Positions 1 through 9,821 of a stretch of 64,000 nt of DNA are shown here, in pieces. Every line of letters begins with the position of its first letter. The first letter of the stretch is position 1. The stretch covers positions 62,001 to 126,000 of the forward strand of contig CANKZI010000003.1 of assembly GCA_947488595.1 (NCBI GenBank), in the 5' to 3' direction. A program made the translations under genes and the position numbers. The stretch is from Flavobacteriaceae bacterium. GTDB taxonomy: Bacteria; Bacteroidota; Bacteroidia; Flavobacteriales; Flavobacteriaceae. The notes below the pieces were generated by a model that was not told where the DNA came from, made no database searches, and was given only the letters and a program-made list of their open reading frames with translations.

Positions 1-1408
1 AATAAGCCGCCACAAAAGGATGCACGTTGAGTACAATTTTTTTGTGGGTTTTTAAGAGTCTTTCTAAATCAGAAGCAATCTTATCAATAATCAAAATTGG
101 AGCTTCAATTTCGCCATTTTCGTTGTTGGGATCTTCTTCTCTGGTTTTGATATTGACTTCTGGTCGTACTCTTTGTCTTGTAATTTGCACCAAACCAAAT
201 TTGCTTGGCGGCAAAATTTTGTGTTTGGCTTTATCATCACTCATTTCTTCTCGTAAGAAATCAAACAAAACTTTCCTGTTTTCTGGATTGGACATGTCGA
301 TAAAATCAATAACAATGATACCGCCCATATCACGCAGACGCAATTGTCTGGCGATTTCGGCAGCGGCAATCATATTGACTTCGAGTGCAGTATCTTCTTG
401 ATTGGAGGCTTTGTTAGAACGGTTTCCGCTGTTGACGTCAATGACGTGCAATGCTTCGGTATGTTCAATAATCAAATAGGCGCCTTTGCTCATCGAAACG
501 GTTTTGCCGAACGAAGTTTTGATTTGTCTTTCTATGTTGTATTTCTCGAAAATAGGAGTGTCTTTTGATTGATAAAACTTTACGATAGATTGTTTTGAAG
601 GGGCAATTTCTTGCACATAATCCTTCGTTTGATAAAACAACTCTTCGTCATCGATATGAATGCCACTAAAAGTGTCATTAAAAACATCTCTTAAAATAGA
701 GGAAGCCCTGTTGAGTTCTCCTAAAATTTTTGATGGATGATGAGCAGTTGGTAATTTTTTACACATTCCCGACCATCTGTCGAGTAATGTTGTTAAGTCT
801 TTTTCAAGTTCTGCGACTTTTTTGCCTTCGGCTACTGTGCGAACAATAACGCCGAAACCTTTCGGTTTAATGGATTGTACCAATCGTTTAAGACGCTCTT
901 TTTCTTCTTTTGATTCGATTTTTTGTGATATCGAAACACGGTCAGAAAAAGGAACGAGAACAATAAATCTACCGGCAAGAGAAAGCTCAGAGCTTATTCT
1001 TGGACCTTTTGTAGATATAGGTTCTTTTACGACTTGTACTAAAATTGACTGATTGGCGGTCAAAACATCGGTTATGACGCCATCTTTGTTAATTTCTTTT
1101 TCAAATTGAAAGCTTTTTAAGGAAAAATCTTTGAGTTTACCTGTGCTTAAAAGTTTGATGAATTTCAGTTGGGAAGTCAAATTAGGACCCAAATCGTGAT
1201 AATGTAAAAAGGCGTCTTTTTCGAAACCAACATTTACAAAAGCAGCGTTAAGTCCAGCAACTGGTTTTCGTATTTTGGCGATAAATATATCCCCAACTTG
1301 AAAATTGCTTTTTTCTTCTTCTTTGTGTAATTCAACTAGTTTTCCATCCTTTAATAAGGCAAAATCTACGGCGTCAGGACTTGATCTGATAATCAATTCT
1401 TTATTCAC
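1..1408 (-). CDS. rng: Ribonuclease E/G family protein, partial (runs off left edge; GTG start)
   Basis: Reverse-strand reading starts VNKELIIRSSPDAVDFALLKDGKLVELHKEEE..FQVGDIFIAKIRKPVAGLNAAFVNVGFEKDAFLHYHDLG, typical of RNase G N-terminus with S1 domain; absent from ORF track because it is open at the edge. Confidence 0.9.
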   Translation of the reverse strand, partial: MNKELIIRSSPDAVDFALLKDGKLVELHKEEEKSNFQVGDIFIAKIRKPVAGLNAAFVNVGFEKDAFLHYHDLGPNLTSQLKFIKLLSTGKLKDFSLKSFQFEKEINKDGVITDVLTANQSILVQVVKEPISTKGPRISSELSLAGRFIVLVPFSDRVSISQKIESKEEKERLKRLVQSIKPKGFGVIVRTVAEGKKVAELEKDLTTLLDRWSGMCKKLPTAHHPSKILGELNRASSILRDVFNDTFSGIHIDDEELFYQTKDYVQEIAPSKQSIVKFYQSKDTPIFEKYNIERQIKTSFGKTVSMSKGAYLIIEHTEALHVIDVNSGNRSNKASNQEDTALEVNMIAAAEIARQLRLRDMGGIIVIDFIDMSNPENRKVLFDFLREEMSDDKAKHKILPPSKFGLVQITRQRVRPEVNIKTREEDPNNENGEIEAPILIIDKIASDLERLLKTHKKIVLNVHPFVAAY

Positions 1409-1620
1409 TCTGTAAATTTTTATCGAGACTGGGTTTTTCGTTGTTAATTGTTGGAAATAACCTTCAACTAGCAACAATCAACTCTTAGTCTGATGATTGA
1501 ACAATAATTCTAAATCGGTGAATTTGGGTATATAATCTGTATTGTGGTAAACAGTGACTGAATACCTGGACAATAAGCTACAGTACTAAATTCAATTTCA
1601 ATGAACGTTTAATTTTAAAA

Positions 1621-1650
1621 AGAAAAAAGTAGTTTAGAACTACTTTTTCT
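1621..1650. terminator. Hairpin terminator, likely bidirectional
   Basis: agaaaaaagtagtt-tag-aactactttttct inverted repeat with A/T tracts on both sides. Confidence 0.6.
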
Positions 1651-1732
1651 TTTTGTGACGGTTAGCTCTCGCTCGTTTTTTACGTTTGTGCGTCGCTACC
1701 TTATGTCTTTTTCTTTTTTTACCACTTGGCAT
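1640..1732 (-). CDS. 30-aa highly basic small protein (possible ribosome-associated peptide)
   Basis: ATG-to-TAG ORF MPSGKKRKRHKVATHKRKKRARANRHKKKK immediately upstream of a terminator hairpin; below the ORF-track length cutoff. Confidence 0.7.
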   Translation of the reverse strand: MPSGKKRKRHKVATHKRKKRARANRHKKKK

Positions 1733-1761
1733 AGTTGGTGATTTTGTGATTAATAAATGGT

Positions 1762-2052
1762 TTATTTTGCTTCGTTGTTTGTTTTAACGCCTTCTACAAA
1801 TATTTTAGCAGGCTTAAATGCTGGGATATTGTGTGCCGGTATTTTTATAGTTGTATTCTTTGAGATATTTCTACCTGTTTTTTCTGCTCTGGTCTTGATA
1901 ATAAAACTACCAAAACCTCTTAAATAAACATTATCTCCTGTTTCTAATGAATTTTTAACTTCATCCATAAAGGTTTCAACAGTTGCCTGAACGTCTCCTT
2001 TTTCAAGACCTAATTTTTCTGAAATTTTTGCTACGATATCTGCTTTCGTCAT
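1762..2052 (-). CDS. hup: HU family DNA-binding protein
   Basis: MTKADIVAKISEKLGLEKGDVQATVETFMDEVKNSL..GFGSFIIKTRAEKTGRNI, HU/IHF signature. Confidence 0.95.
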   Translation of the reverse strand: MTKADIVAKISEKLGLEKGDVQATVETFMDEVKNSLETGDNVYLRGFGSFIIKTRAEKTGRNISKNTTIKIPAHNIPAFKPAKIFVEGVKTNNEAK

Positions 2053-2183
2053 TTTCTTTCGTGTTTATATTGATGTACTATTTTTTGAGGTTGCAAATAT
2101 ATGAATTAAAAAAACAAATAATCAACCTAATTCACTAAAATTTAATCACATAAACTTTTACTTTTGTTTACCTAAATTTAATT

Positions 2184-3227
2184 ATGGATTTTACTAACTT
2201 ATTAATTTATTGGTATTTACAAAACAAACGGGATTTACCTTGGCGTAATACGCAAAATCCGTACTTGATTTGGCTTTCCGAAATAATGCTTCAACAAACA
2301 CGTGTTGCCCAAGGAATGCCTTATTATTTAGCTTTTACCAAAGCTTTTCCTACTGTTTTTGATCTTGCAACTGCCTCTGAACAAGCCGTTTTAAAACTTT
2401 GGCAAGGCCTAGGCTACTATTCGCGTGCTCGAAATTTACACAAAACAGCACAACATGTCGCTTTTGAGTTGAATGGCATTTTTCCTGATAATTACAACGA
2501 ATTATTACAATTAAAAGGCGTCGGCGATTATACCGCTGCAGCTATCGCTTCTTTTTCTTATAACGAAAATGTTCCTGTTGTAGACGGTAATGTGTTTCGG
2601 GTTTTGTCACGCTTTTTTGATGTAAACTTAGATATTTCACTGGCTTCGACCAAAAAAGAATTCCAAAATTTGGCTTTAGAACTGATGCCAAAAAATGACG
2701 CAGCTACTTTTAACCAAGCCATCATGGAGTTTGGTGCTTTGCAATGCGTGCCCAAAAGTCCGAACTGTACCATCTGTGTTATGAATAAAAGTTGTGCCGC
2801 TTTGCAAAAGAAAAAAGTGGATCAACTGCCAGTAAAATCAAAAAAAACAAAAGTAAGTCATCGGTATTTTAACTATGTGATTTTTGAAGATGACAACCAA
2901 CACACCCTTATTTCACAACGCGTCGACAAAGGAATTTGGCATAATTTGTACGAATTTCCGTTAATTGAAACAGAAACAGCAACTGATATCATTACTTTTG
3001 CTGAGCATCTTGAAAGTTTTGATTTGCTTCCAAATCGAATCACAAACATCACTTTACTAAGTCCAAATCATCCGATTCACAAATTAACGCACCAACATTT
3101 ACATATTTTGTTTTGGAAAATCAATGTAAAAGGCGTTATTGACGGTGGCATTGACTATGAAAAACTCAAAACCTTTCCGTTTCCAATTGTGATTTATAAT
3201 TTTATAGAAAATCATTTTTTGAAGTAA
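2184..3227 (+). CDS. mutY: A/G-specific adenine glycosylase
   Basis: RDLPWRNTQNPYLIWLSEIMLQQTRV, HhH LKGVGDYTAAAIASFSY, FeS Cys cluster CVPKSPNCTICVMNKSC. Confidence 0.95.
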   Translation: MDFTNLLIYWYLQNKRDLPWRNTQNPYLIWLSEIMLQQTRVAQGMPYYLAFTKAFPTVFDLATASEQAVLKLWQGLGYYSRARNLHKTAQHVAFELNGIFPDNYNELLQLKGVGDYTAAAIASFSYNENVPVVDGNVFRVLSRFFDVNLDISLASTKKEFQNLALELMPKNDAATFNQAIMEFGALQCVPKSPNCTICVMNKSCAALQKKKVDQLPVKSKKTKVSHRYFNYVIFEDDNQHTLISQRVDKGIWHNLYEFPLIETETATDIITFAEHLESFDLLPNRITNITLLSPNHPIHKLTHQHLHILFWKINVKGVIDGGIDYEKLKTFPFPIVIYNFIENHFLK

Positions 3228-3247
3228 CCCAAAAATTTGTACATTTG
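3218..3247 (+). promoter_or_regulatory. Bacteroidetes-type promoter upstream of ssb
   Basis: TTTG (3218-3221), 18-nt spacer, TACATTTG (3240-3247); matches TTTG/TAnnTTTG consensus; ssb ATG at 3272. Confidence 0.45.
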
Positions 3248-3271
3248 ATTGTATAAAAATATTAAGCCATT

Positions 3272-3718
3272 ATGAACAACGGAACCTTAAATAAAGTAAT
3301 GCTAATTGGTCATTTGGGTGACGATGTGAAAATGCACTATTTTGACGGTGGCAACTGCATAGGCAGATTTCCATTGGCAACCAACGAAGTTTATGTTAAC
3401 AAATCGACCAACGAAAAAATCACCTCAACCGAGTGGCACAATCTTGTCGTAAGAAATAAAGCAGCCGAAATTTGCGAAAAATACCTCTCAAAAGGGGATA
3501 AAATATATATTGAAGGCCGCATAAAATCGAGACAATGGCAAGCGGAAGACGGTTCGACAAAATACACAACTGAAATCCAAGTGACCGAATTTACGTTTCT
3601 TACAACAAAGAAAGAAACCGAAATGGCCAAACAAAATCCAATTTCTCACGCAGATTCTCCAAAGAACAATACCTTTGACTCGCAAAGTTCGTTGCCCGAG
3701 AACGATTTGCCTTTTTGA
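3272..3718 (+). CDS. ssb: Single-stranded DNA-binding protein
   Basis: NKVMLIGHLGDDVKMHYFDGG..FPLATNE..TEWHNLVVRNKAAEICEKYLSKGDKIYIEGRIKSRQW and acidic tail ENDLPF. Confidence 0.95.
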   Translation: MNNGTLNKVMLIGHLGDDVKMHYFDGGNCIGRFPLATNEVYVNKSTNEKITSTEWHNLVVRNKAAEICEKYLSKGDKIYIEGRIKSRQWQAEDGSTKYTTEIQVTEFTFLTTKKETEMAKQNPISHADSPKNNTFDSQSSLPENDLPF

Positions 3719-3741
3719 TTGTTTAACTAATTCTAAAGCAT

Positions 3742-5040
3742 TTGGACTTAGAGCCTCCCAGTTTAGTTTTTTCGCCAACCTTTGACCTTGCTATTGCGAT
3801 TGGTATTGCAGTAATTTTTATCTTGCTTTTATGTACCGCAATTATTTCGGGTGCCGAAGTTGCCTTTTTTTCGCTGTCAAATCACGATCTTGAAACTGCC
3901 GAAAATAAAAACCCTCGCAAAGCACAAATGATTTCCAAGCTTCTCAATCGCCCAAAAAAATTGAATGCGACACTTTTAATTGCCAACAATTTAATGAACA
4001 TTGCCATTGTTGTACTTTTTGTGTTAATGGGTAAAAGACTGTTTTCTGAAATCGCTACTTCGAGTTTAAAACTTTTTATAGCAATAGTTTTTATCAGCTT
4101 TTTGATTTTATTTTTTGGCAAAATCCTACCCAAAGTCTATGCCAATCGCAATACTTTAAAATTTGCTATAGCAGTAGTTGCTCCAATTTCGTTATTGAAC
4201 CAACTGCTTTCGCCTTTGAGTATGCCGATGCGATTTGTTACGTTATATTTGTATGACAAATTAGGCAAACAAAAATCAAATTTTTCGGTTGACCAACTTT
4301 CTCAAGCGCTTGAACTGACTTCAAACGAAGCCACTTCGACCGAAGAACAAAAAATTTTAGAAGGCATTGTTTCATTCGGAAATACCGACACCAAACAAGT
4401 AATGAGTCCACGAATTGATATGTTTGCACTCGAAATCAATGAAACTTTTTCTGAAATTTTTCCGAAAATTGTCGAAAAAGAATTTTCTAGAATACCAGTT
4501 TATCGCGATAATATTGATCAAATTGAAGGGATTTTGTTTGTGAAAGACGTTTTACCACATATTGACAAAACCGAATTCGACTGGACCACACTCCTGAGAG
4601 AACCGTTTTTTGTGCCAGAAAATAAGAAGTTAGACAATCTTTTAAAAGATTTTCAGAACATGAAAAGCCATTTGGCAATTGTTGTAGATGAATACGGAGG
4701 CACCTCTGGTTTGGTTTCGCTCGAAGATATTATTGAAGAAATTGTTGGCGATATTAGTGATGAATTTGATGACGAAAACATTAATTTTTCGCAGATTGAT
4801 GAAAAAAACTTTTTGTTTGAAGGAAAAATTGCGCTTAAAGATTTTTATCGAATTGTAATCGTTGACGAAGCCCTTTTTGAAAAAGCCAAAGGCGAAGCCG
4901 AAACGATAGCAGGTTTGGTGTTAGAAATTTTAGGGAATTTTCCGAAAAAAGGACAAAAAATACCTTTTGGTAATTGCATATTTACAATTGAAGTCGTGGA
5001 TAAAAAAAGAATAAAACAACTAAAAGTTACGTTAGAATAA
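3742..5040 (+). CDS. gldE: Gliding motility-associated protein GldE (CNNM/CBS/CorC-type), probable TTG start
   Basis: N-terminal DUF21-like transmembrane region, CBS pair, CorC_HlyC C-terminus (VVDEYGGTSGLVSLEDIIEEIVGDISDEFDDE); between ssb and gldD. Confidence 0.88.
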   Translation: MDLEPPSLVFSPTFDLAIAIGIAVIFILLLCTAIISGAEVAFFSLSNHDLETAENKNPRKAQMISKLLNRPKKLNATLLIANNLMNIAIVVLFVLMGKRLFSEIATSSLKLFIAIVFISFLILFFGKILPKVYANRNTLKFAIAVVAPISLLNQLLSPLSMPMRFVTLYLYDKLGKQKSNFSVDQLSQALELTSNEATSTEEQKILEGIVSFGNTDTKQVMSPRIDMFALEINETFSEIFPKIVEKEFSRIPVYRDNIDQIEGILFVKDVLPHIDKTEFDWTTLLREPFFVPENKKLDNLLKDFQNMKSHLAIVVDEYGGTSGLVSLEDIIEEIVGDISDEFDDENINFSQIDEKNFLFEGKIALKDFYRIVIVDEALFEKAKGEAETIAGLVLEILGNFPKKGQKIPFGNCIFTIEVVDKKRIKQLKVTLE

Positions 5041-5044
5041 AACG

Positions 5045-5617
5045 TTGGTCATAAATAAAATAAAGATGTTGAAAAAAAGTATTGCTGTTAGCGTTTTAAT
5101 TTTAGTTTTTGGATGTAAAAATGAAGTTTTGCCCAAACCTGCGGCACAACTCCGATTGGATTATCCTGTTGCCAATTATTTGCCGTTTGAAACGGAATGT
5201 TCCTATGTTTTTGATGTCAATTCGGAAGCCGTAATCAAGCAAGAAGATTCGTGCAATCTTACCATTGATTATCCAAAGATGAAAGCGACGATTTATCTAA
5301 GTTATAAACCGGTACAAAACAATATTAACGATTTACTTCGTGACGTACAAACACTAACCTACAAACACGTCATTAAAGCCGACAATATAGTAGAGCAGCC
5401 TTTTGTTAACTCCAAAAATAAAGTTTACGGTATGTTTTATGAAGTCAATGGCAATGCGGCAACCAACGGACAGTTTTATGCGACCGACAGTACAAAGCAC
5501 TTTATTGATTGTTCCGTTTATTTTTATGCAAAACCCAATTTTGATTCGGTTATGCCTGCTGCGAGTTACATCAAAAACGACATGAAGCAAATCATGGAAT
5601 CTTTGCGCTGGAAATAA
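5045..5617 (+). CDS. gldD: Gliding motility lipoprotein GldD
   Basis: Lipoprotein signal (VLILVFGCKN), FETECSYVFDVN..., directly downstream of gldE. Confidence 0.88.
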   Translation: MVINKIKMLKKSIAVSVLILVFGCKNEVLPKPAAQLRLDYPVANYLPFETECSYVFDVNSEAVIKQEDSCNLTIDYPKMKATIYLSYKPVQNNINDLLRDVQTLTYKHVIKADNIVEQPFVNSKNKVYGMFYEVNGNAATNGQFYATDSTKHFIDCSVYFYAKPNFDSVMPAASYIKNDMKQIMESLRWK

Positions 5618-5685
5618 AAAAAATAACTTTAAATATGTCCCTTTTTTTTTAATTTATTTTGAATCTTGCTTTGTAACAATAAATT

Positions 5686-7359
5686 CTACCAAAAAATAGT
5701 ATAAAACGCAGACAGTATCGAAAGGATGATTAACATACCGACGATAAAACTTGGCGACATTTTGAACATGGATTTGTCAATTTCTAATCCATTTGTTTTT
5801 ACGCCATTTCGGGTTTCATAAATACTGATACAGTACATTCCGATTACGCAGATTAAAAATACGAATCCCATTCGGTCAATAAACGGAATTTCATAGACAC
5901 CATTAGCATTAGGTACTGCAAATCCCCATTGATTTAAAAAAGATAAATCGACAAAAGCTGGTATAAATTTGAACAAAAGCGACAGCATAAATCCGCCAAT
6001 GGTTGCAAATAAAGCCGCATTTGAAGTGGTCTTTTTCCAAAAGAAACCCAACATAAACATCGCAAAAACACCTGGACTTACAAATCCTGTATATTCTTGA
6101 ATGTATTGAAAACCGCCTTTTTTGTCAATCCCTAAAAATGGCGCTACAGCAACTGCAATCAACATGGCGACAACAATTGTTTTTTTGCCTATGCTTACCA
6201 GTTTTTGCTCATCGGCCGCGGTATTGAGTTTGGTTTTATAAATGTCTAAAGTAAAAATTGTCGCAATACTATTGGCTTTTCCGGCCAATGACGCCACTAT
6301 CGCAGCGGTCAATGCAGCAAACGAAAGTCCTTTTAAACCCACTGGAAGTAAGTTGAGTAAAACTGGATAAGCACGATCTGGGTTTACAACGCCATCTTGC
6401 AGCATTTCGGTTTGAAAATTGCCGTTTTGATGCAGCACGTAAGCCGCGATTCCGGGTAAAACAACAATAACAGGCATCAACATTTTTAGAAAAGCGGCAA
6501 ACAAAATACCGCTTCTGGCTGTTTTCAAATCGGCACCTAAAGCCCGTTGGGTTATGTATTGATTGCAACCCCAGTAATTGAGATTGATGATAAGCATACC
6601 CCCAATCAAAACTGACAGACCAGGTAAATCCATATAATTAGGATTGGATTTGTCAAAAATCATGTGAAAATGGTCGTTGGCTTTGGTCGTCATCAAATTA
6701 AAACCGTCAATAACTCCGTTGCCGCCAAACTCGTCGGCGACCAGATTCAATGCCAAATAAGTGGTAACCAAACCGCCTAAAATAAGAAAGAACACCTGAA
6801 TCACATCGGTATAGCCAATCACTTTCATCCCGCCAAGGGTAATCATAATCGCAAAGACGGCCAAGAAAATCATACACAAAGTGATGTCCAAACCAGAAAT
6901 ACTACTAATGGCCAATGCACCCAAGTACAATATCGAAGTCAAATTGACCAATACGTACAACAATAGCCAAAACACCGCCATTATCATCGCCACATTGCTG
7001 TTGTAACGTTGATTGAGGTATTGCGGCATCGTAAAAATTTTGTTTTTGAGATAGACAGGCATAAAGAAAACCGCTACGATAATCAAAGTCGCGGCCGCCA
7101 TCCACTCATAAGTTGCAATGGCCAATCCCATTTTAAAACCACTACCGCTCATGCCAATAAACTGCTCGGCACTAATATTACTAGCGATTAAAGATGCACC
7201 AATCGCCCACCAAGTAAGCGAACCTTCGGCTAAGAAATAATCATTGCTTGACGCTTCTTCCTTCTTTTTTTTGCGATAAATCCATAAACCGTAGCTCACG
7301 ATAATTAAGAAATAAAACAAGAAAACGATATAGTCGCTATTGGATAAGGTCGGTTCCAT
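5686..7359 (-). CDS. Sodium:solute (sugar) symporter, SSS family, SGLT-like
   Basis: SNISAEQFIGMSGSGFKMGLAIATYEWMAAATL and multiple TM helices; last gene of the galactose cluster. Confidence 0.88.
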   Translation of the reverse strand: MEPTLSNSDYIVFLFYFLIIVSYGLWIYRKKKKEEASSNDYFLAEGSLTWWAIGASLIASNISAEQFIGMSGSGFKMGLAIATYEWMAAATLIIVAVFFMPVYLKNKIFTMPQYLNQRYNSNVAMIMAVFWLLLYVLVNLTSILYLGALAISSISGLDITLCMIFLAVFAIMITLGGMKVIGYTDVIQVFFLILGGLVTTYLALNLVADEFGGNGVIDGFNLMTTKANDHFHMIFDKSNPNYMDLPGLSVLIGGMLIINLNYWGCNQYITQRALGADLKTARSGILFAAFLKMLMPVIVVLPGIAAYVLHQNGNFQTEMLQDGVVNPDRAYPVLLNLLPVGLKGLSFAALTAAIVASLAGKANSIATIFTLDIYKTKLNTAADEQKLVSIGKKTIVVAMLIAVAVAPFLGIDKKGGFQYIQEYTGFVSPGVFAMFMLGFFWKKTTSNAALFATIGGFMLSLLFKFIPAFVDLSFLNQWGFAVPNANGVYEIPFIDRMGFVFLICVIGMYCISIYETRNGVKTNGLEIDKSMFKMSPSFIVGMLIILSILSAFYTIFW

Positions 7360-7377
7360 ATTATTTGTGCTTTGGTT

Positions 7378-8430
7378 TTAAATTTGTTTTGTATAATGAA
7401 TTTCTGAAAGATCTCGTAAAATGGATGCGCTTTTTTCGGGTGCGATATCGCGCTGTGCCTCGGCCATCATTTCATAGCCAACCATGAATTTTTTTACAGT
7501 TGCCGAACGCAATAACGGTGGATAAAAGTGCATGTGAAAATGCCATTCGGGATGCGCTACTTTGTCGGTTGGCGTTTGATGAATGCCAGAAGAATAGGGA
7601 AATGAAGTCGAAAAAAGATTGTCATATTTGATGGTTATTTTTTTCAAAATCTCGGCAAAAGCCGTGGTTTCGTCTTTGGTCATTGCTATAATATTTCCGA
7701 AATGGCGTTTGCTAATAATCATAGTTTCAAAAGGCCAAGTTGCCCAAAATGGCACCAGTACGACAAAATGGTCATTGGTGATAACAATGCGTTCCTTTCT
7801 TTTTAATTCTTCGTCGACATAGTCTTTGAGTAAGCTGGTTTTGTTTTTGTTGTAGTAATTTATTAAACTTTTTTGTGTTTTTTCGATTTGTGTAGGCAAA
7901 GAAGATTGTGCCCAAATTTGCCCGTGTGGATGCGGATTGCTACAACCCATAACACTGCCTTTGTTCTCAAAAATCTGCACATAATTGATGTAATCTTTGC
8001 TACCCAATTCAAGGTACTGCGCTTTCCAAGTGGCAATTACTTTTTCGATAGCGTCAATTTCCATTTCGGGAATGGTGATGTTGTGCTGCGGCGAAAAACA
8101 AATTACTTTGTTGATGCCTCGCTCGGGTTTTAGTCTAAATAAAGCAGATGCTTCGGTACTTTCAAAAACTACATCTTCTTGCAATAAAGCGGGGAAATCA
8201 TTATCAAAAACATAGCTGTCAGCATAGTTTTGGTTCTGCTCGCCATTAGACCGCAAGTTTCCGGCACACAAATAACATTCGGGGTCGTATTCGGGCAGAT
8301 TTTGCGAAGTAACCGATTCGTTTTGGCCTTGCCAAGGTCTTTTTGAGCGGTGTGGCGATACCAAAATCCACTCGTCGGTCAAGGGATTGTAGCGCCTGTG
8401 CGGGTGTTCGTTATGGTCGAATGTTTTCAT
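7378..8430 (-). CDS. galT: Galactose-1-phosphate uridylyltransferase; start preferred at 8430 (MKTFDHNEHPHRRYN) over ORF-track 8514
   Basis: RRYNPLTDEWILVSPHRSKRPWQGQ, Cys pair CYLCAGN, HPHGQIWA active-site motif, HFHMHFYPPLLR. Confidence 0.95.
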   Translation of the reverse strand: MKTFDHNEHPHRRYNPLTDEWILVSPHRSKRPWQGQNESVTSQNLPEYDPECYLCAGNLRSNGEQNQNYADSYVFDNDFPALLQEDVVFESTEASALFRLKPERGINKVICFSPQHNITIPEMEIDAIEKVIATWKAQYLELGSKDYINYVQIFENKGSVMGCSNPHPHGQIWAQSSLPTQIEKTQKSLINYYNKNKTSLLKDYVDEELKRKERIVITNDHFVVLVPFWATWPFETMIISKRHFGNIIAMTKDETTAFAEILKKITIKYDNLFSTSFPYSSGIHQTPTDKVAHPEWHFHMHFYPPLLRSATVKKFMVGYEMMAEAQRDIAPEKSASILRDLSEIHYTKQI

Positions 8431-8439
8431 AGCAGTTGG

Positions 8440-8558
8440 ATTTGCGTTAGGGACAGAGGCGGCATCCTTTTTGTTTAAAATAGTCGTTTTGTTCAACGAA
8501 TTGGTCACCAACAAAAAGATACAGCCGATAGCCCGACCCTTGGGTAACGCCCAAAAAA
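8440..8558 (+). repeat. Structured hairpin repeat, copy A (between galK and galT)
   Basis: gacagaggcggcatcctttttgtt...aacaaaaagatacagccgatagcccgaccc; 9-bp inner stem ctttttgtt/aacaaaaag plus flanking gcggcatc/gatacagc; homologous to reverse complement of element at 17474-17565. Confidence 0.6.
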
Positions 8559-9728
8559 TTAATCTTTATATAATGTTGTGCCGTTTGAAATTTTTACTTT
8601 ATAAGATTTTAAATCGATGCCAAAAGCGTTGCTATAACTTTCGGCAATTTTTGCAATAAGGGCTTTTTCGGTGCCTTTTTCGACCAAATAAATTGCACAA
8701 CCGCCAAAACCACCGCCCATCATTCGGGAACCTACAACTGTTTTTTCGTTTTTTACTGCAGCCACTAAAAAGTCAATTTCGGGGCAACTCACTTCATATT
8801 GTTGTGACAAACCTTTGTGGGTTGCATACATCAATTCGCCCAATTTTTTAAAATCCTCTGCCTTTAGCGCTGCAACAGCATCGATCACACGTTGGATTTC
8901 TTGTACTACAAAAAGACAACGCTTGAAAACAGTTTCGCCCAAAAGCGATTGACAAGCATTAACTTGTGCTTCGGTACAATTTCTGAAACTTTTAATTTCG
9001 GGAAATTGGGTTTTTAAAATTGCCAAACCTAGTTCTACTTCTTGTCGTCGGGTATTGTATCCCGAAGTCAAATGGGTATGTTTGACATTACTGTCTAATA
9101 AAAGTAAGGAATGTTTTTTGAAATCGGCTTTGTGGTATTGGTAATCTAATGTGTTACAATCTAGTTGAATGACATGATTTTTTTTACCAAAAACACTAGC
9201 AAACTGGTCCATAATGCCACAATTGACGCCTACAAAATCATGTTCGGATTTTTGACCAATGCGCGCAATGCTTTCTTTTGACAAGTCAAAACCAAAAATC
9301 TTGTCGAGCGCAAAGGCAAAACCACACGCTAAAGCCGCCGAAGACGAAAGACCAGCGCCAATCGGAATGGTGCTGCTAAAGAGGATATTAAAACCTTTGA
9401 GTGGCAAATCCAGAGTTTTGAACTGTTGTAAAACGCCTAAAACATAATTGGCCCACATTTTTTCGATGGGTTGTATGGCGTCGTTTAAATCAAAATAATA
9501 AGCTTCATTAAGGTCTTTGGCAATAATGGCACATTCACTATTTTGGGTTTCTGAAATGGCAAAACAGATGTACTTGTTGATGGCGGCTGGCAAAACGAAT
9601 CCATCATTATAGTCGACATGTTCGCCAATAATATTGATACGACCAGGCGAAAGAAATAAGTGCTGCGGTTTGCTGTGAAAGTGTTTTTCAAAAAGAGCAG
9701 CCGTATCACGGATTAGTTTTTTTTTCAT
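8559..9728 (-). CDS. galK: Galactokinase
   Basis: SPGRINIIGEHVDYNDGFVLPAAI and PIGAGLSSSAALACGFAFAL motifs, GGGFGGCAIYLVE. Confidence 0.97.
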   Translation of the reverse strand: MKKKLIRDTAALFEKHFHSKPQHLFLSPGRINIIGEHVDYNDGFVLPAAINKYICFAISETQNSECAIIAKDLNEAYYFDLNDAIQPIEKMWANYVLGVLQQFKTLDLPLKGFNILFSSTIPIGAGLSSSAALACGFAFALDKIFGFDLSKESIARIGQKSEHDFVGVNCGIMDQFASVFGKKNHVIQLDCNTLDYQYHKADFKKHSLLLLDSNVKHTHLTSGYNTRRQEVELGLAILKTQFPEIKSFRNCTEAQVNACQSLLGETVFKRCLFVVQEIQRVIDAVAALKAEDFKKLGELMYATHKGLSQQYEVSCPEIDFLVAAVKNEKTVVGSRMMGGGFGGCAIYLVEKGTEKALIAKIAESYSNAFGIDLKSYKVKISNGTTLYKD

Positions 9729-9821
9729 TGCAATGGTATTCGGCTTTGATAGTAGGTAATTATTTTTTGTGTGGCACTTCTAATTGCATTAAAAGATGGA
9801 TAGCATAAATGAATTTAGTTT

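Noticed and set aside
8431-8514. N-terminal extension of GalT (MLVTNSLNKTTILNKKDAASVPNANPTA)
   Set aside because: The extension is encoded by the structured repeat; the conserved protein begins at MKTFDHNEHPHRRYNPLTDEW (8430).
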